Assembly: GCA_017355425.1 (NCBI GenBank)
Contig: CP070233.1
Span: 4,009,501-4,073,500, forward strand
Reading direction: 5' to 3'
Source: Dolichospermum sp. DET69
GTDB taxonomy: Bacteria > Cyanobacteriota > Cyanobacteriia > Cyanobacteriales > Nostocaceae
Length of the DNA: 64,000 bases
Of this stretch, positions 53,505 through 61,946 are shown piece by piece (the stretch's first letter is position 1; each line of letters opens with the position of its first letter). The notes beneath the pieces were generated by a model, which did not search any database, had not been told where the DNA came from, and was given only the letters and a program-made list of their open reading frames with translations. The position numbers were made by a program, and so were the translations under genes.

Positions 53505-53867
53505 TTACATCTGCACTAATTCAAAAACTGACTCAGCTATTAAACCTCTAACTTTTATTTCTAATGGAAAGCTAGGATGTTTAACACGCTTGGCTTCTCT
53601 AGGAGTTCCGTCGTCACCTTCAAAATATCCATTATTTAATGCAACCCATTCAGCAAAGTTTTGATATTCTGAATAAGATTTTAACCCGATATAGGTGATA
53701 AAACTCTTGAATCCAGAATCAGAATCAGGCGACTCCTCCCAGTGAAAGCGATTGCTGAAAGTTCCTACAATTGTAATGCGATCGCTAAGTTTAATTGTCA
53801 AATAATTTCCATGAGGTGAAACACTTTTTACTTCACCTTCAATTCCTGCAAAATTGATTCTGTTCAT
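53505..53867 (-). CDS. Hypothetical island protein
   Basis: 120 residues, beta-rich (FAGIEGEVKSVSPHGNYLTIKL), OB-fold-like at the start, then a helix and the end YFEGDDGTPREAKRV. A role in nucleic-acid binding is conceivable but unproven. Second gene of the unit led at 54175; a GGGAATAG-type hairpin lies between. Confidence 0.55.
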   Translation of the reverse strand: MNRINFAGIEGEVKSVSPHGNYLTIKLSDRITIVGTFSNRFHWEESPDSDSGFKSFITYIGLKSYSEYQNFAEWVALNNGYFEGDDGTPREAKRVKHPSFPLEIKVRGLIAESVFELVQM

Positions 53868-53971
53868 GATATAATTCTATTATTACTAAAACACCCTAAA
53901 TAATAGGGAATAGCATCTAACTATTCCCATTTTTTCAATTCCAAGTATCCTAGCTATCGAGCCATTTCAAG

Positions 53972-54175
53972 TTATTTTAGAATGGCTTGTTTCTTAGCGG
54001 TATACACAAAACTTTCTAATTCTAGCTGGATAGAAATTGCAGACTGTTCAAGAGAATCGCTAGGATATTTGGCGGATAAGTTTCTGATTTTCTCCAAGAT
54101 TTCTGCGACATCATTTTCAAGCATCTTCAACATATTACTATCCATTGATGGTTCAACTGATTTAACTAATTTCAT
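53972..54175 (-). CDS. Hypothetical small helical island protein
   Basis: 67 residues from ATG 54175 (MKLVKSVEPSMDSNMLKMLE); a TTG at 54196 is in frame but lacks the expected spacing. All helical with heptad-type pattern (VAEILEKIRNLSAKY). Function unknown. Confidence 0.55.
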   Translation of the reverse strand: MKLVKSVEPSMDSNMLKMLENDVAEILEKIRNLSAKYPSDSLEQSAISIQLELESFVYTAKKQAILK

Positions 54176-54205
54176 GGCTCTAAACAACAACAGCAAACTC
54201 TAAAG

Positions 54206-54213
54206 GCGGTAGC
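54206..54213 (-). promoter_or_regulatory. Island leader motif GCTACCGC, site 13
   Basis: Ends 30 nt before the ATG at 54175, and lies 17 bp from the divergent methyltransferase start. Confidence 0.75.
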
Positions 54214-54230
54214 ACAGAAATGATTTTGCT

Positions 54231-55040
54231 ATGATTACCTGTATTGATTACTTCGCTGGAATTGGTGCGTGGGAATTAGCTGCTGAAATTCTTGAACAAA
54301 TTTATGGTTATCAGGTTTTCACAACTTACCAATTTGTAGAGATTCTTCCTTCTGCTCAACAAGTATTGCGTTCACACTATCCACTAATTCCTATTCACTC
54401 TGATATTAAAACTTACACACCACCGCAAAATATAGATGCCTATTTCATATCCTTTCCTTGCACGGGAACAAGTCAAGCAGGAACTAAGACCGGACTTAAC
54501 CACCCAGAGTCAAACTTATGGTTTGAAGCCCTCCGGTGTATCTGCATTGGCAAGCCCAAATTTGTCGTTATTGAGCAACCTGAAGGATTTATCCATAGAG
54601 GATTACGAGCGTGCCTTGGAGGACTCAGAATGGCAGGATACTCTACAGAAGTTGAAATTATCTCGGCATCGCAGCTTGGCGCACCCCACAGACGAAACAG
54701 AGTCTTTATTATTGCCCACACCAACCACTTATCCTTGCAGCAACGGGAAGGGTGGAAATGCTGGGATGAACAAATTGGAGAACACACTGCGATCGCAAAA
54801 TCGTTTATCAAATACCCTCAAGCTGAATCCACAGTTTTGTCTATGGATGATGCAGTTCCCAGATGGTTATTTGGATTGTCTTATTCAGGGTGGTGGAAAA
54901 TAAATAACCCCCCATTAAATTGTGGAGTTCCTAGAAACACGCCAGGACGTAGGGAAGCTATTAATTTAATTGGACGATCAATCGTGCCTTTACAAACAGC
55001 AATTCCTTTGATGAGAGTAAAGTTTTTAGCAAGTCTATGA
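54231..55040 (+). CDS. DNA (cytosine-5) methyltransferase
   Basis: 269 residues. C5-methylase blocks in order: DYFAGIGAWELAAEIL (SAM), catalytic Cys in SFPCTGTS (FPC rather than the usual PPC), VVIEQPEG in place of ENV, and GAPHRRNRVFIIA, with a variable recognition region and the C-terminal SIVPLQTAIPLM block. Island or phage methylases usually protect DNA from host restriction. No gene for a partner endonuclease is seen. A fragment duplicating its last residues lies at 55674. Confidence 0.88.
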   Translation: MITCIDYFAGIGAWELAAEILEQIYGYQVFTTYQFVEILPSAQQVLRSHYPLIPIHSDIKTYTPPQNIDAYFISFPCTGTSQAGTKTGLNHPESNLWFEALRCICIGKPKFVVIEQPEGFIHRGLRACLGGLRMAGYSTEVEIISASQLGAPHRRNRVFIIAHTNHLSLQQREGWKCWDEQIGEHTAIAKSFIKYPQAESTVLSMDDAVPRWLFGLSYSGWWKINNPPLNCGVPRNTPGRREAINLIGRSIVPLQTAIPLMRVKFLASL

Positions 55041-55145
55041 ATGGGCGATTACCTACGGTACATTTCGTGAACGCTTAATTATGACACGAAAATTTTGAAC
55101 CCATTATTTTAAACGCCAGAATTACAAATAATTTGTAGTAAAAAC

Positions 55146-55153
55146 GCTACCGC
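55146..55153 (+). promoter_or_regulatory. Island leader motif GCTACCGC, site 14 (plus strand)
   Basis: Ends 38 nt before the RNase HI ATG at 55192. The only copy on the plus strand, ahead of a plus-strand gene. Confidence 0.8.
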
Positions 55154-55191
55154 GCTTTGGTGTTGTTGTTTTTTAGTTGGACATTACGAAA

Positions 55192-55593
55192 ATGAAAATT
55201 ACTATTTATTGTGATGGTTCTTGTTCTGGTAATCCTGGGAATGGTGGATATTGTGCAATCCTCACTTCAGAGAAGTTTCCACCTAAAACTGTTAATGGAT
55301 ATGACCCAGAAACCACTAATAATCGTATGGAAATTATGGCAGCTTTAGCAGGGTTGAAAGCACTCAAATACCCTTGTGAAGTCGAAATAATTTCTGATAG
55401 TCAGTATTTAGTTAACACAATGTCTAAAAACTGGAAAAGGAAAGTTAATATGGATCTATGGCAAGAATTAGATGATATCGCTAAGATTCATACTATTACT
55501 TGGACTTGGGTTAAACGAAATTCTTTACCAGAACTTGAGCAATGTGACAGAATAGCCAAAGAGCAATCAGAAAGTGTAAGTTTGGCGGCATAA
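55192..55593 (+). CDS. rnhA: Ribonuclease HI
   Basis: 133 residues from ATG 55192 (MKITIYCDGSCSGNPGNGGY). The catalytic acidic residues are all visible: D8 in YCDGSC, E in RMEIMAALAG, D in ISDSQYL and D in EQCDRIAKE. It degrades RNA in RNA-DNA hybrids; element-borne copies can serve replication. Leader motif at 55146. Confidence 0.93.
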   Translation: MKITIYCDGSCSGNPGNGGYCAILTSEKFPPKTVNGYDPETTNNRMEIMAALAGLKALKYPCEVEIISDSQYLVNTMSKNWKRKVNMDLWQELDDIAKIHTITWTWVKRNSLPELEQCDRIAKEQSESVSLAA

Positions 55594-55673
55594 AAATACA
55601 ATTGGTAGCATTAATAGATTATGATTTTATTAATGCTACTACTTTGTTCTATATAATCGTAATAGGGCAGTTT

Positions 55674-55773
55674 ATTTGTTGTTCAATCGTGCCATTACAG
55701 GTTGCAATTCCTTGGATGAGCGTGAAATATTTGCTAGTAATTAGTAAATATTATTTCTGGATTGTAGAATAGA
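55674..55773 (+). pseudogene. C-terminal fragment of a second C5-methyltransferase
   Basis: Encodes CCSIVPLQVAIPWMSVKYLL and ends at a TAG near 55771. It is colinear with the end of the intact methylase (SIVPLQTAIPLMRVKFLASL) 700 bp upstream. The rest of the gene is missing. Confidence 0.7.
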
Positions 55774-55814
55774 TACATAGCTTTTCATAAAGGGAAATTT
55801 TTTGACAGTAGCCG

Positions 55815-56201
55815 ATGGAACAACTTAGTTTATTTTCAAACGCCGAATACAAAGCATTAAGAAATCAAAAACCAGTGATGGATGCCTACTCTCTGGAGCA
55901 GTGGAAATCACGGATCTTTACTTATCAGCAGCGCATTAGAAACACTGAACTACCACAGCAGGTAAGTTTGTTTGATGTTCCATCTTCTCACTGTAACCCT
56001 GAAGAAATAGACCCATTTAAACTGCATCTACAATCAATGGCGTTTTATAGGATGCCAGATAATTATGGTCAAGCTGCCCTATATTTTATAGTTGATAGTG
56101 CATCTGAAATATTGCTTTATGTTGGGGAAACCTGCCACAGTAATAAAAGACGGAAAAATACCCACGACTGTAAGGGGGACTTTCTTAGTATTTGTGTATG
56201 A
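55815..56201 (+). CDS. GIY-YIG nuclease-like protein, probably truncated
   Basis: 128 residues. A 90-residue leader (MEQLSLFSNAEYKALRNQKP) precedes AALYFIVDSASEILLYVGET, a GIY-YIG-like core with the VGET start of the second strand. The frame ends soon after (HDCKGDFLSICV); the Arg/Glu catalytic part and the C-terminus of typical cyanobacterial homologues are missing. Likely inactive or a decayed end of the island. Confidence 0.6.
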   Translation: MEQLSLFSNAEYKALRNQKPVMDAYSLEQWKSRIFTYQQRIRNTELPQQVSLFDVPSSHCNPEEIDPFKLHLQSMAFYRMPDNYGQAALYFIVDSASEILLYVGETCHSNKRRKNTHDCKGDFLSICV

Positions 56202-56649
56202 GTATCTTGAATTACAAATATAAATTGATGATACGGATAATAAAAAGTTTCCTCTAAGAATCGCCGGGGGTACTGAAAAATTCTTAGAGGAAATGCCAAA
56301 ATAATTATCATGTTAGTGTAATTACTAATATGAAAACCACCAAACACAATGCTATAAAATACTGAGTGGAACTACTGAAAACTAAGCCGCCACAGTATCC
56401 TTATTTGGGGTGAATTTTTTTCCTATAAATTACGGAGTGATTAATAAGTACCTCTTTCTTTTGTAGTCTGATAATCTTACTTAAAAATCACTAAAAGCTT
56501 TATAAAAAATTTATTGTTTTTCATCAAAAATTGTTCTTATCAAAGCACTGCAACTTTTATTTACGATATTTTTAAGAAGTTATTGCTAACAAATAACAAG
56601 ATCAGTAATAACTACTAAGATTCTGTTTTAAGGAATAAAGAAGGAATTT
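56202..56649. other. 450-bp intergenic region at the island's right side
   Basis: Holds a hairpin with a 13-bp stem (TTTCCTCTAAGAA 56248-56260 / TTCTTAGAGGAAA 56281-56293) and otherwise AT-rich DNA. AAGGAA precedes the next ATG. No tRNA copy or attachment-site duplicate was recognised. Confidence 0.5.
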
Positions 56650-57168
56650 ATGACCGGAAAAACGACACGGCGCAATTTCTTAATTACCAGCGTGGCTGCT
56701 GCTGGTAGTATTGTGGGAGCAAGTACCTTGCAAATAGATAGTGCCAATGGTGCAAAAACACCAGTACCCATGCCAGAAAGAGTGCTAGGACGCACGGGAG
56801 TAAAAGTACCACTGTTGGGGTTGGGAGGTGCAGGTACAAAAACACCACTGGATAAAGAGGATAGAGAAGAGGATGCCTTGGCAATTATTGAAAGAGCGAT
56901 AGCGAAGCGCTGCTGCAAGCAGTTCGCACTAGGTATTCGTTATTTTGATACCGCAGCCAGCTATGGATCTAGTGAAATCTATTTGGGAAAAGTGCTGCCA
57001 TCCTACCGTTCCCAGATATTTTTAGCCAGCAAGACTTATGAAAAAGACAGGGATGCTGTGTGGCGAGAATTGGAACGCTCACTCAAACGTCTGAATACAG
57101 ATTATTTGGACTTGTGGCAGTTACATAGCATTGCTTTACCTGAACATATTGATCAAAATGTCGAGTAA
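56650..57168 (+). pseudogene. Truncated Tat-exported aldo/keto reductase
   Basis: 172 codons. The Tat signal (TRRNFLITSVAAAGSIVGAS) is followed by RVLGRTGVKVPLLGLGG and YFDTAASYGSSEIYLGKVL with the catalytic Asp and Tyr, then ALPEHIDQ, where homology stops at about 57157; roughly half the enzyme is lost. A 27-bp dispersed repeat (GCGATAGCGAAGCGCTGC..) is inserted in frame inside the normal ERALALGIRYFD segment, adding IAKRCCKQF. It abuts a Tn3 transposase fragment. Confidence 0.85.
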
Positions 57169-58273
57169 AATTTGTCCAATAGTCCACATCTCTAAGAATA
57201 TCAATTAAATTACGCTCTGGCATTCTTTCAGAAATTACAGCCTCTAAGTTTTTGAGAGAAGCACTCTCACGATTAGCTAATGGACGTTTTAAAATAGGTT
57301 CTCCTTCCTCACTAATAACAATAGATGTATTATTGGGATAACCTAGATATATTTCCGATGCTGTTTGGGTTAATGAATTTTTTAGATTCTCGACAAAATC
57401 TTCAGCCTGAGTAGGAAAGCCTAATTGTTGACAATATGCTTCAACCAATGGCTGACAGTCATTCCAAGAAAGTAATTGTTCTCGATAATCAGCATAAGCC
57501 TCACTGTTAAAGACACAAATATCCCCTGACTTTAGTTCAGAAGCTACATAAGAAAAAATACAAATCTCGAAATGGCGACGCATCACTTTAGTGACATCTT
57601 TAGACTGAACTAGCACTAACTTTTGCCATGGCTGTGAAACAAAAGATAAATCAACTTCCGTTCCTATCCATTCCCCTCGACGATGGGAATTAGACAGTAA
57701 AACTTCCACTGCTTTTACCAATTTATCGTCACTACTGGTAGATTCTATCTTCAGGAACTTAAATAATCGAAAGAAGGCACTCCGATGACTTTTATAAAAC
57801 CGCCATAATAAAGGAAAATAATTATTTCCTTGATAAGCATTAATTTCTTCACACTCAGTTAATAATTGTTCAACTCCTCCCATTTGTTTGAAAATAGTTT
57901 GCAATTCCTCTAATGGTTTTGAATCGGGGACATCTTCATTGAAAACTACGAGGACATCGGTGAGGACAGATACTAATTTTTCTGTGGTTATCTGCTGTCT
58001 TTTTTTGATAGAATCTAATTCCTCAATAGCCAGATTATGGATTTTTTTCATCTGCTTTAGGAACATTTCTACTAGGTAATCACGAGTCTGCACTTGAGCA
58101 GAATAAATGAGGCAAAGAAGTAAGGTTAATTGCTTATTTAGAGTAATATCCTTCATCTCAGAAGCAGTAACAGTAAACCAAAAAGTTTTTCCCAAAGAGT
58201 GATTTTTACGGAGTGCTGACGCTATTGCTACAGACGCAGCAGGCATCACTAACAAAATACGACAGATACTCAT
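57083..58273 (-). pseudogene. Tn3-family transposase internal fragment
   Basis: About 395 codons. Contains LSNSHRRGEWIGTEVDLSFV, FEICIFSYVASELKSGDICVF and EAVISERMPERNLIDILRDV typical of the middle of Tn3 TnpA (about 1000 residues). Homology ends at WTNFTRHF (about 57160); the codons beyond are antisense of the reductase. The catalytic C-terminal DDE half and the N-terminus are missing, so it cannot transpose. Confidence 0.85.
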
Positions 58274-58347
58274 GTACTATAGAATACCAAATATATAAGA
58301 AATAGTTATCATAATTTGCACTGGATCAAAATATGAAATGATGAAAG

Positions 58348-59652
58348 TAGTGTGTAGCATATTGGCTGAAAAAATTGACTGTTTCATCTCTAACAAAAGC
58401 CACGCGGGGCGAGTCTACAGAAGAACTCGTTTTAACCGACTCAGAAACTCTTGATGAGGTTATTCAGTGTTTAGTAGAAAATTTTTCGATTGAAACGCAA
58501 GGAGCCTGTGACCAACAAACTTTATTCGAGATTCTGGTTAAAGCAGCCAGCACTGGAGACAGTATTGAAAACACAGCTAAATTGTTAAAAAATATTCCGA
58601 CAGCTAATGATATTAGATATCATCTCAATAAAATTAACAATTTTGAGGAATTAGAAGCGCAAATAAATCAAGCATTAAAAAGTCGAATTCCTTTAGGATT
58701 AAAAAAAGGGTGTTTGAAAATAGCGATTGATTTAAATTTAATTTGTTATTATGGTCAACCAACATCGTCAGAATTACCCTACATATATCGAAGTGAAGCT
58801 AAATCTGGTACTAATTCATTTTATGCCTATGCCACTTTATATGTTATTAGTAATAATAAGCGTGTAACTCTAGCAATAAGAGGTGTTCGCCAATTAGATA
58901 CTAGTGTGGCTTTAATTACTTATTTATTAGCAGAACTTGAATCCCTAAAAATAAATGTAAAAAAACTCTATTTGGATAGGGGATTTTTTAATACTCCTGT
59001 AATTAGATGGTTACAGGCATTAGATATTCCCTTTCTTATGCCTGCTATCAAGACTGGAAAAAAAGGAGGAATCAAACAATTCCTCAAGGGTAAAAAAAGT
59101 TATAAAACTACCTATACTATTACAAGAGACAAAGATGATTTTGTCACATTTGATTTATGGATCGTCTGTAAATATAGAAAGGGAAAGCATAAAAAGCATG
59201 GGGTTCAATACTTTGTTTATGTTGCTTATAAGGTCAAAACAAATTTAAATTATATCTATCAAGATTATCGAAAAAGATTTGGCATTGAAACCAGTTATCG
59301 TCTGAAAAATATTTGTCGAATTAAGACGAATAACAAAAATCCAGTCTTGAGATTACTATTCATTGGAATATCCTTTCTTCTAATTAACATCTGGGTGAAT
59401 CTACTATGGCTCAAAATCAGTCGTAAAAGGAAAGGTAGTAGATTAATTTATCGCACACTTTTTACACTCAAACAGATGTTAGCCTTTTTATCTCAAGCCC
59501 TACAGAAGAAATATCAAGTCGTTGAAAGCATTTATATTCCATCCGGTTAGCGTCAAGAAATTATTAACCAGCTAATCATAAGTAATTATTATCTATACTA
59601 TGTCTGCTGATTAGAGTATCGGGAATAAAAAAGTATTTTATACTACACAGTA
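58348..59652 (+). mobile_element. ISH3-type insertion sequence
   Basis: About 1.3 kb around the transposase gene. Imperfect terminal repeats TAGTGTGTAGCATA (58348-58361) and its partner read on the other strand, TACTGTGTAGTATA (59639-59652), match at about 12 of 14 positions. No clear target duplication was identified by eye. Confidence 0.65.
58375..59550 (+). CDS. ISH3-family DDE transposase
   Basis: 391 residues from a TTG at 58375. Helical N-terminus (TANDIRYHLNKINNFEELEA) and DDE core with LKIAIDLNLICYYG, KLYLDRGFFNT and the Glu in YRKRFGIETSYRLKN, the order seen in ISH3/IS4-like enzymes. Apparently full length, so the element may be active. It lies between a dead Tn3 gene and the biosynthetic cluster. 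Confidence 0.8.
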   Translation: MTVSSLTKATRGESTEELVLTDSETLDEVIQCLVENFSIETQGACDQQTLFEILVKAASTGDSIENTAKLLKNIPTANDIRYHLNKINNFEELEAQINQALKSRIPLGLKKGCLKIAIDLNLICYYGQPTSSELPYIYRSEAKSGTNSFYAYATLYVISNNKRVTLAIRGVRQLDTSVALITYLLAELESLKINVKKLYLDRGFFNTPVIRWLQALDIPFLMPAIKTGKKGGIKQFLKGKKSYKTTYTITRDKDDFVTFDLWIVCKYRKGKHKKHGVQYFVYVAYKVKTNLNYIYQDYRKRFGIETSYRLKNICRIKTNNKNPVLRLLFIGISFLLINIWVNLLWLKISRKRKGSRLIYRTLFTLKQMLAFLSQALQKKYQVVESIYIPSG

Positions 59653-59906
59653 TTTGGCGATCTCCCTTCAGGAAAAAACTTTTTGGTTTACTGAGTAAGA
59701 GCTTTAGCTTCCGAGGTACTATATGTGTCAAGAAATGAGTTATGTTCACTGGTTTAAAAAACTTATTTGGATCAGATAAAAATGGTACTTATAGACTAGG
59801 TTTATCTTAATATGTAAAGTTTTGTTACGCCATTCAACATTTCTGCTTACACTTTAATCTGAATAACTCTTTCCCCGATATATTGAGGGGGATACAAAAA
59901 AACCTT
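59653..59906. other. Upstream region of the biosynthetic cluster
   Basis: No gene. A segment near 59674-59697 (GGAAAAAACTTTTTGGTTTA) is the inverted copy of one inside the Tn3 fragment near 58174-58195. GAGGGGG at 59884-59891 may serve as the ribosome site of the next gene. The cluster promoter should lie here. Confidence 0.5.
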
Positions 59907-61934
59907 ATGAAGAGTATGGAAAATAGCTTTCGAGTTGAACTATGTGAGAGCCAGGATGAATCACAATATCCATTGCGTCATGTGATAACTGCTACAACCA
60001 AAGAGCAGCTACAGATTTTGGTAGGCTGGAATAATACTGTAACAGACTATCAATGTATTCATGAATGGTTTGAGGAACAAACTCAACAAACGCCAGATCA
60101 TATCGCGGTCGTGTTTGGTCATGAACAACTGACTTATCAGCAACTGAATCAACGAGCGAATCAACTAGCTCATCACCTACAAGCATTAGGAGTTGAACCA
60201 GAGACATTAGTGGGGATTTGTATTGAGCGATCCTTAGTAATGCTTGTAGCACTGTTGGCTGTTCTCAAAGCCGGGGGAGCTTATGTGCCTCTCGATCCGT
60301 CTTATCCGAGTGAACGTCTTGCCTATATGCTGGCAGATGCCCAAGTTTACTTGCTACTGACTACGACAAGGTTGTTAGAAACTTCCTCAGTAATTTCCCA
60401 TATTGCGGAGGGATATTCCATTGTTGATCTGGATAGAGAATGGGAGACCATCTCACAAGTATCGAATCATAATCCAGTCAGTTTGGTTAAGCACCACAAC
60501 TTAGCCTATGTTCTTTACACCTCCGGTTCCACCGGAAAGCCCAAAGGGGTGATGATGGAGCATTTGGCACTTCTTAATCTCATTGACTGGCATATCCATC
60601 ATCGCATCACTAGTGCAAAGACCCTGCAATTTGCTCCTCTTAGTTTTGACATCTCCTTTCATGAGATTTTTTCCACTTGGTGTTCAGGTGGCACGTTAGT
60701 CTTGATATCTGACGAACAACGACGTAATCCTGAAGCTCTCTTCAATATCATTTGGGAACAAGGGATTGAAAAGCTATATTTGCCCTTTGCAGCACTTCAG
60801 CAGTTAGCTCAAGTGGCTATCCGTAGACCGTTGCAAACAAAGCTGCGAGAAATTATGACAGCAGGAGAACAATTGCAAATTCTGCCAAATATTGCTCAAT
60901 TCTTCCAGCAAACTGGTTGTAGACTGCACAACCATTATGGAGCTACTGAATGTCAAGATGTCACAAGCTTTACATTATCATCAGACGTGAACGATTGGGA
61001 TTTCCTTCCCCCTATTGGTCGTCCTATCCATAACACTGAGATTTATATCTTAGATGAGTTGCACCAACTTCTTTCTCCTGGGGTTGCAGGCGAGTTGTAC
61101 ATCGGTGGAAAGGGAATTTCTAGGGGCTATCTTAATCGTCCAGAACTCACCAAAGAGCGATTTATTACCAATCCTTTTGGTTCTGGTCTTCTTTATAAAA
61201 CAGGAGATTTAGCTCGCTGTTTGCCAGATGGTAACCTTCAGCACTTAGGACGTAGTGATAGTCAGGTGAAAGTGCGAGGATTCCGAATTGAACTAGGTGA
61301 GATTGAAGGGCTGTTAGCCAAGCATCCAATGGTGCAAGAGAGTGCTGTCATTTTGCGAGAGGATGTTCCGGGTAACAAGCGGTTAGTAGCCTATATAGTA
61401 TCATCCCAGGATACGATTACTCATGATTTGGAAGTGATTGTCCACAGTTATTTACGCGATTGTCTGCCTGACTACATGATACCTGCGGCTCTAGTGTTAC
61501 TTGATCAAATGCCCCTGACACCCAGTGGTAAGTTAGATCGACGAAGTTTACCTGTTCCTAAACGATCGCTGTCGGTATTGACAACTGAACTAGTTCTCCC
61601 TCAAACTGAAACAGAAAAAAAGATTACTGAGGTTTGGCAGTATATCCTACAGTTAGATGAGGTGAGCGTCAATCACAATTTTTTTGAGGTGGGCGGCACT
61701 TCTTTGTTACTGCTGCAAGTCTATGAAAAACTTACAAATATTTTTGGCGATTGCCTGACAACAATTACAACTTTATTTGAATATCCAACAATCCAAACAC
61801 TAGCCCAACAGTTAAGTCAGAACACATCAAAACCTAAAGCTACAAATCAGAACTTACTTTCTGGTAACCGCTGCTTTACGGTAGCTCAACAACAAAAGAA
61901 ACTCCGACAAGCACATCGTGCTCGTCAAAGATAG
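59907..61934 (+). CDS. NRPS-type adenylation-peptidyl carrier protein (A-PCP)
   Basis: 675 residues from ATG 59907. Adenylation motifs are complete: LTYQQLNQRANQLAHHL, LKAGGAYVPLDPSYP, YTSGSTGKPKGV, HNHYGATECQ, GELYIGGKGISRGYLNRP, YKTGDLARCLPDG and SGKLDRRSLP with the catalytic Lys. A carrier domain follows (NFFEVGGTSLLLL, phosphopantetheine Ser). Reading the pocket by eye gives D-I-H-Y-M-A-H-D-V-K, which I cannot match to a substrate. No condensation domain, so it probably loads a starter onto the downstream synthase. Confidence 0.9.
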   Translation: MKSMENSFRVELCESQDESQYPLRHVITATTKEQLQILVGWNNTVTDYQCIHEWFEEQTQQTPDHIAVVFGHEQLTYQQLNQRANQLAHHLQALGVEPETLVGICIERSLVMLVALLAVLKAGGAYVPLDPSYPSERLAYMLADAQVYLLLTTTRLLETSSVISHIAEGYSIVDLDREWETISQVSNHNPVSLVKHHNLAYVLYTSGSTGKPKGVMMEHLALLNLIDWHIHHRITSAKTLQFAPLSFDISFHEIFSTWCSGGTLVLISDEQRRNPEALFNIIWEQGIEKLYLPFAALQQLAQVAIRRPLQTKLREIMTAGEQLQILPNIAQFFQQTGCRLHNHYGATECQDVTSFTLSSDVNDWDFLPPIGRPIHNTEIYILDELHQLLSPGVAGELYIGGKGISRGYLNRPELTKERFITNPFGSGLLYKTGDLARCLPDGNLQHLGRSDSQVKVRGFRIELGEIEGLLAKHPMVQESAVILREDVPGNKRLVAYIVSSQDTITHDLEVIVHSYLRDCLPDYMIPAALVLLDQMPLTPSGKLDRRSLPVPKRSLSVLTTELVLPQTETEKKITEVWQYILQLDEVSVNHNFFEVGGTSLLLLQVYEKLTNIFGDCLTTITTLFEYPTIQTLAQQLSQNTSKPKATNQNLLSGNRCFTVAQQQKKLRQAHRARQR

Positions 61935-61946
61935 GAAACGCGATCT

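Noticed and set aside
54436-54903. 155-codon ORF inside the methyltransferase
   Set aside because: It overlaps the methylase in another frame and has no recognisable domain.
45266-55153. GCTACCGC as degenerate HIP1 (GCGATCGC)
   Set aside because: HIP1 is palindromic and scattered inside genes; this motif is asymmetric, strand-specific and confined to start-codon-proximal positions. A chance copy was seen inside purU coding sequence near 25324.
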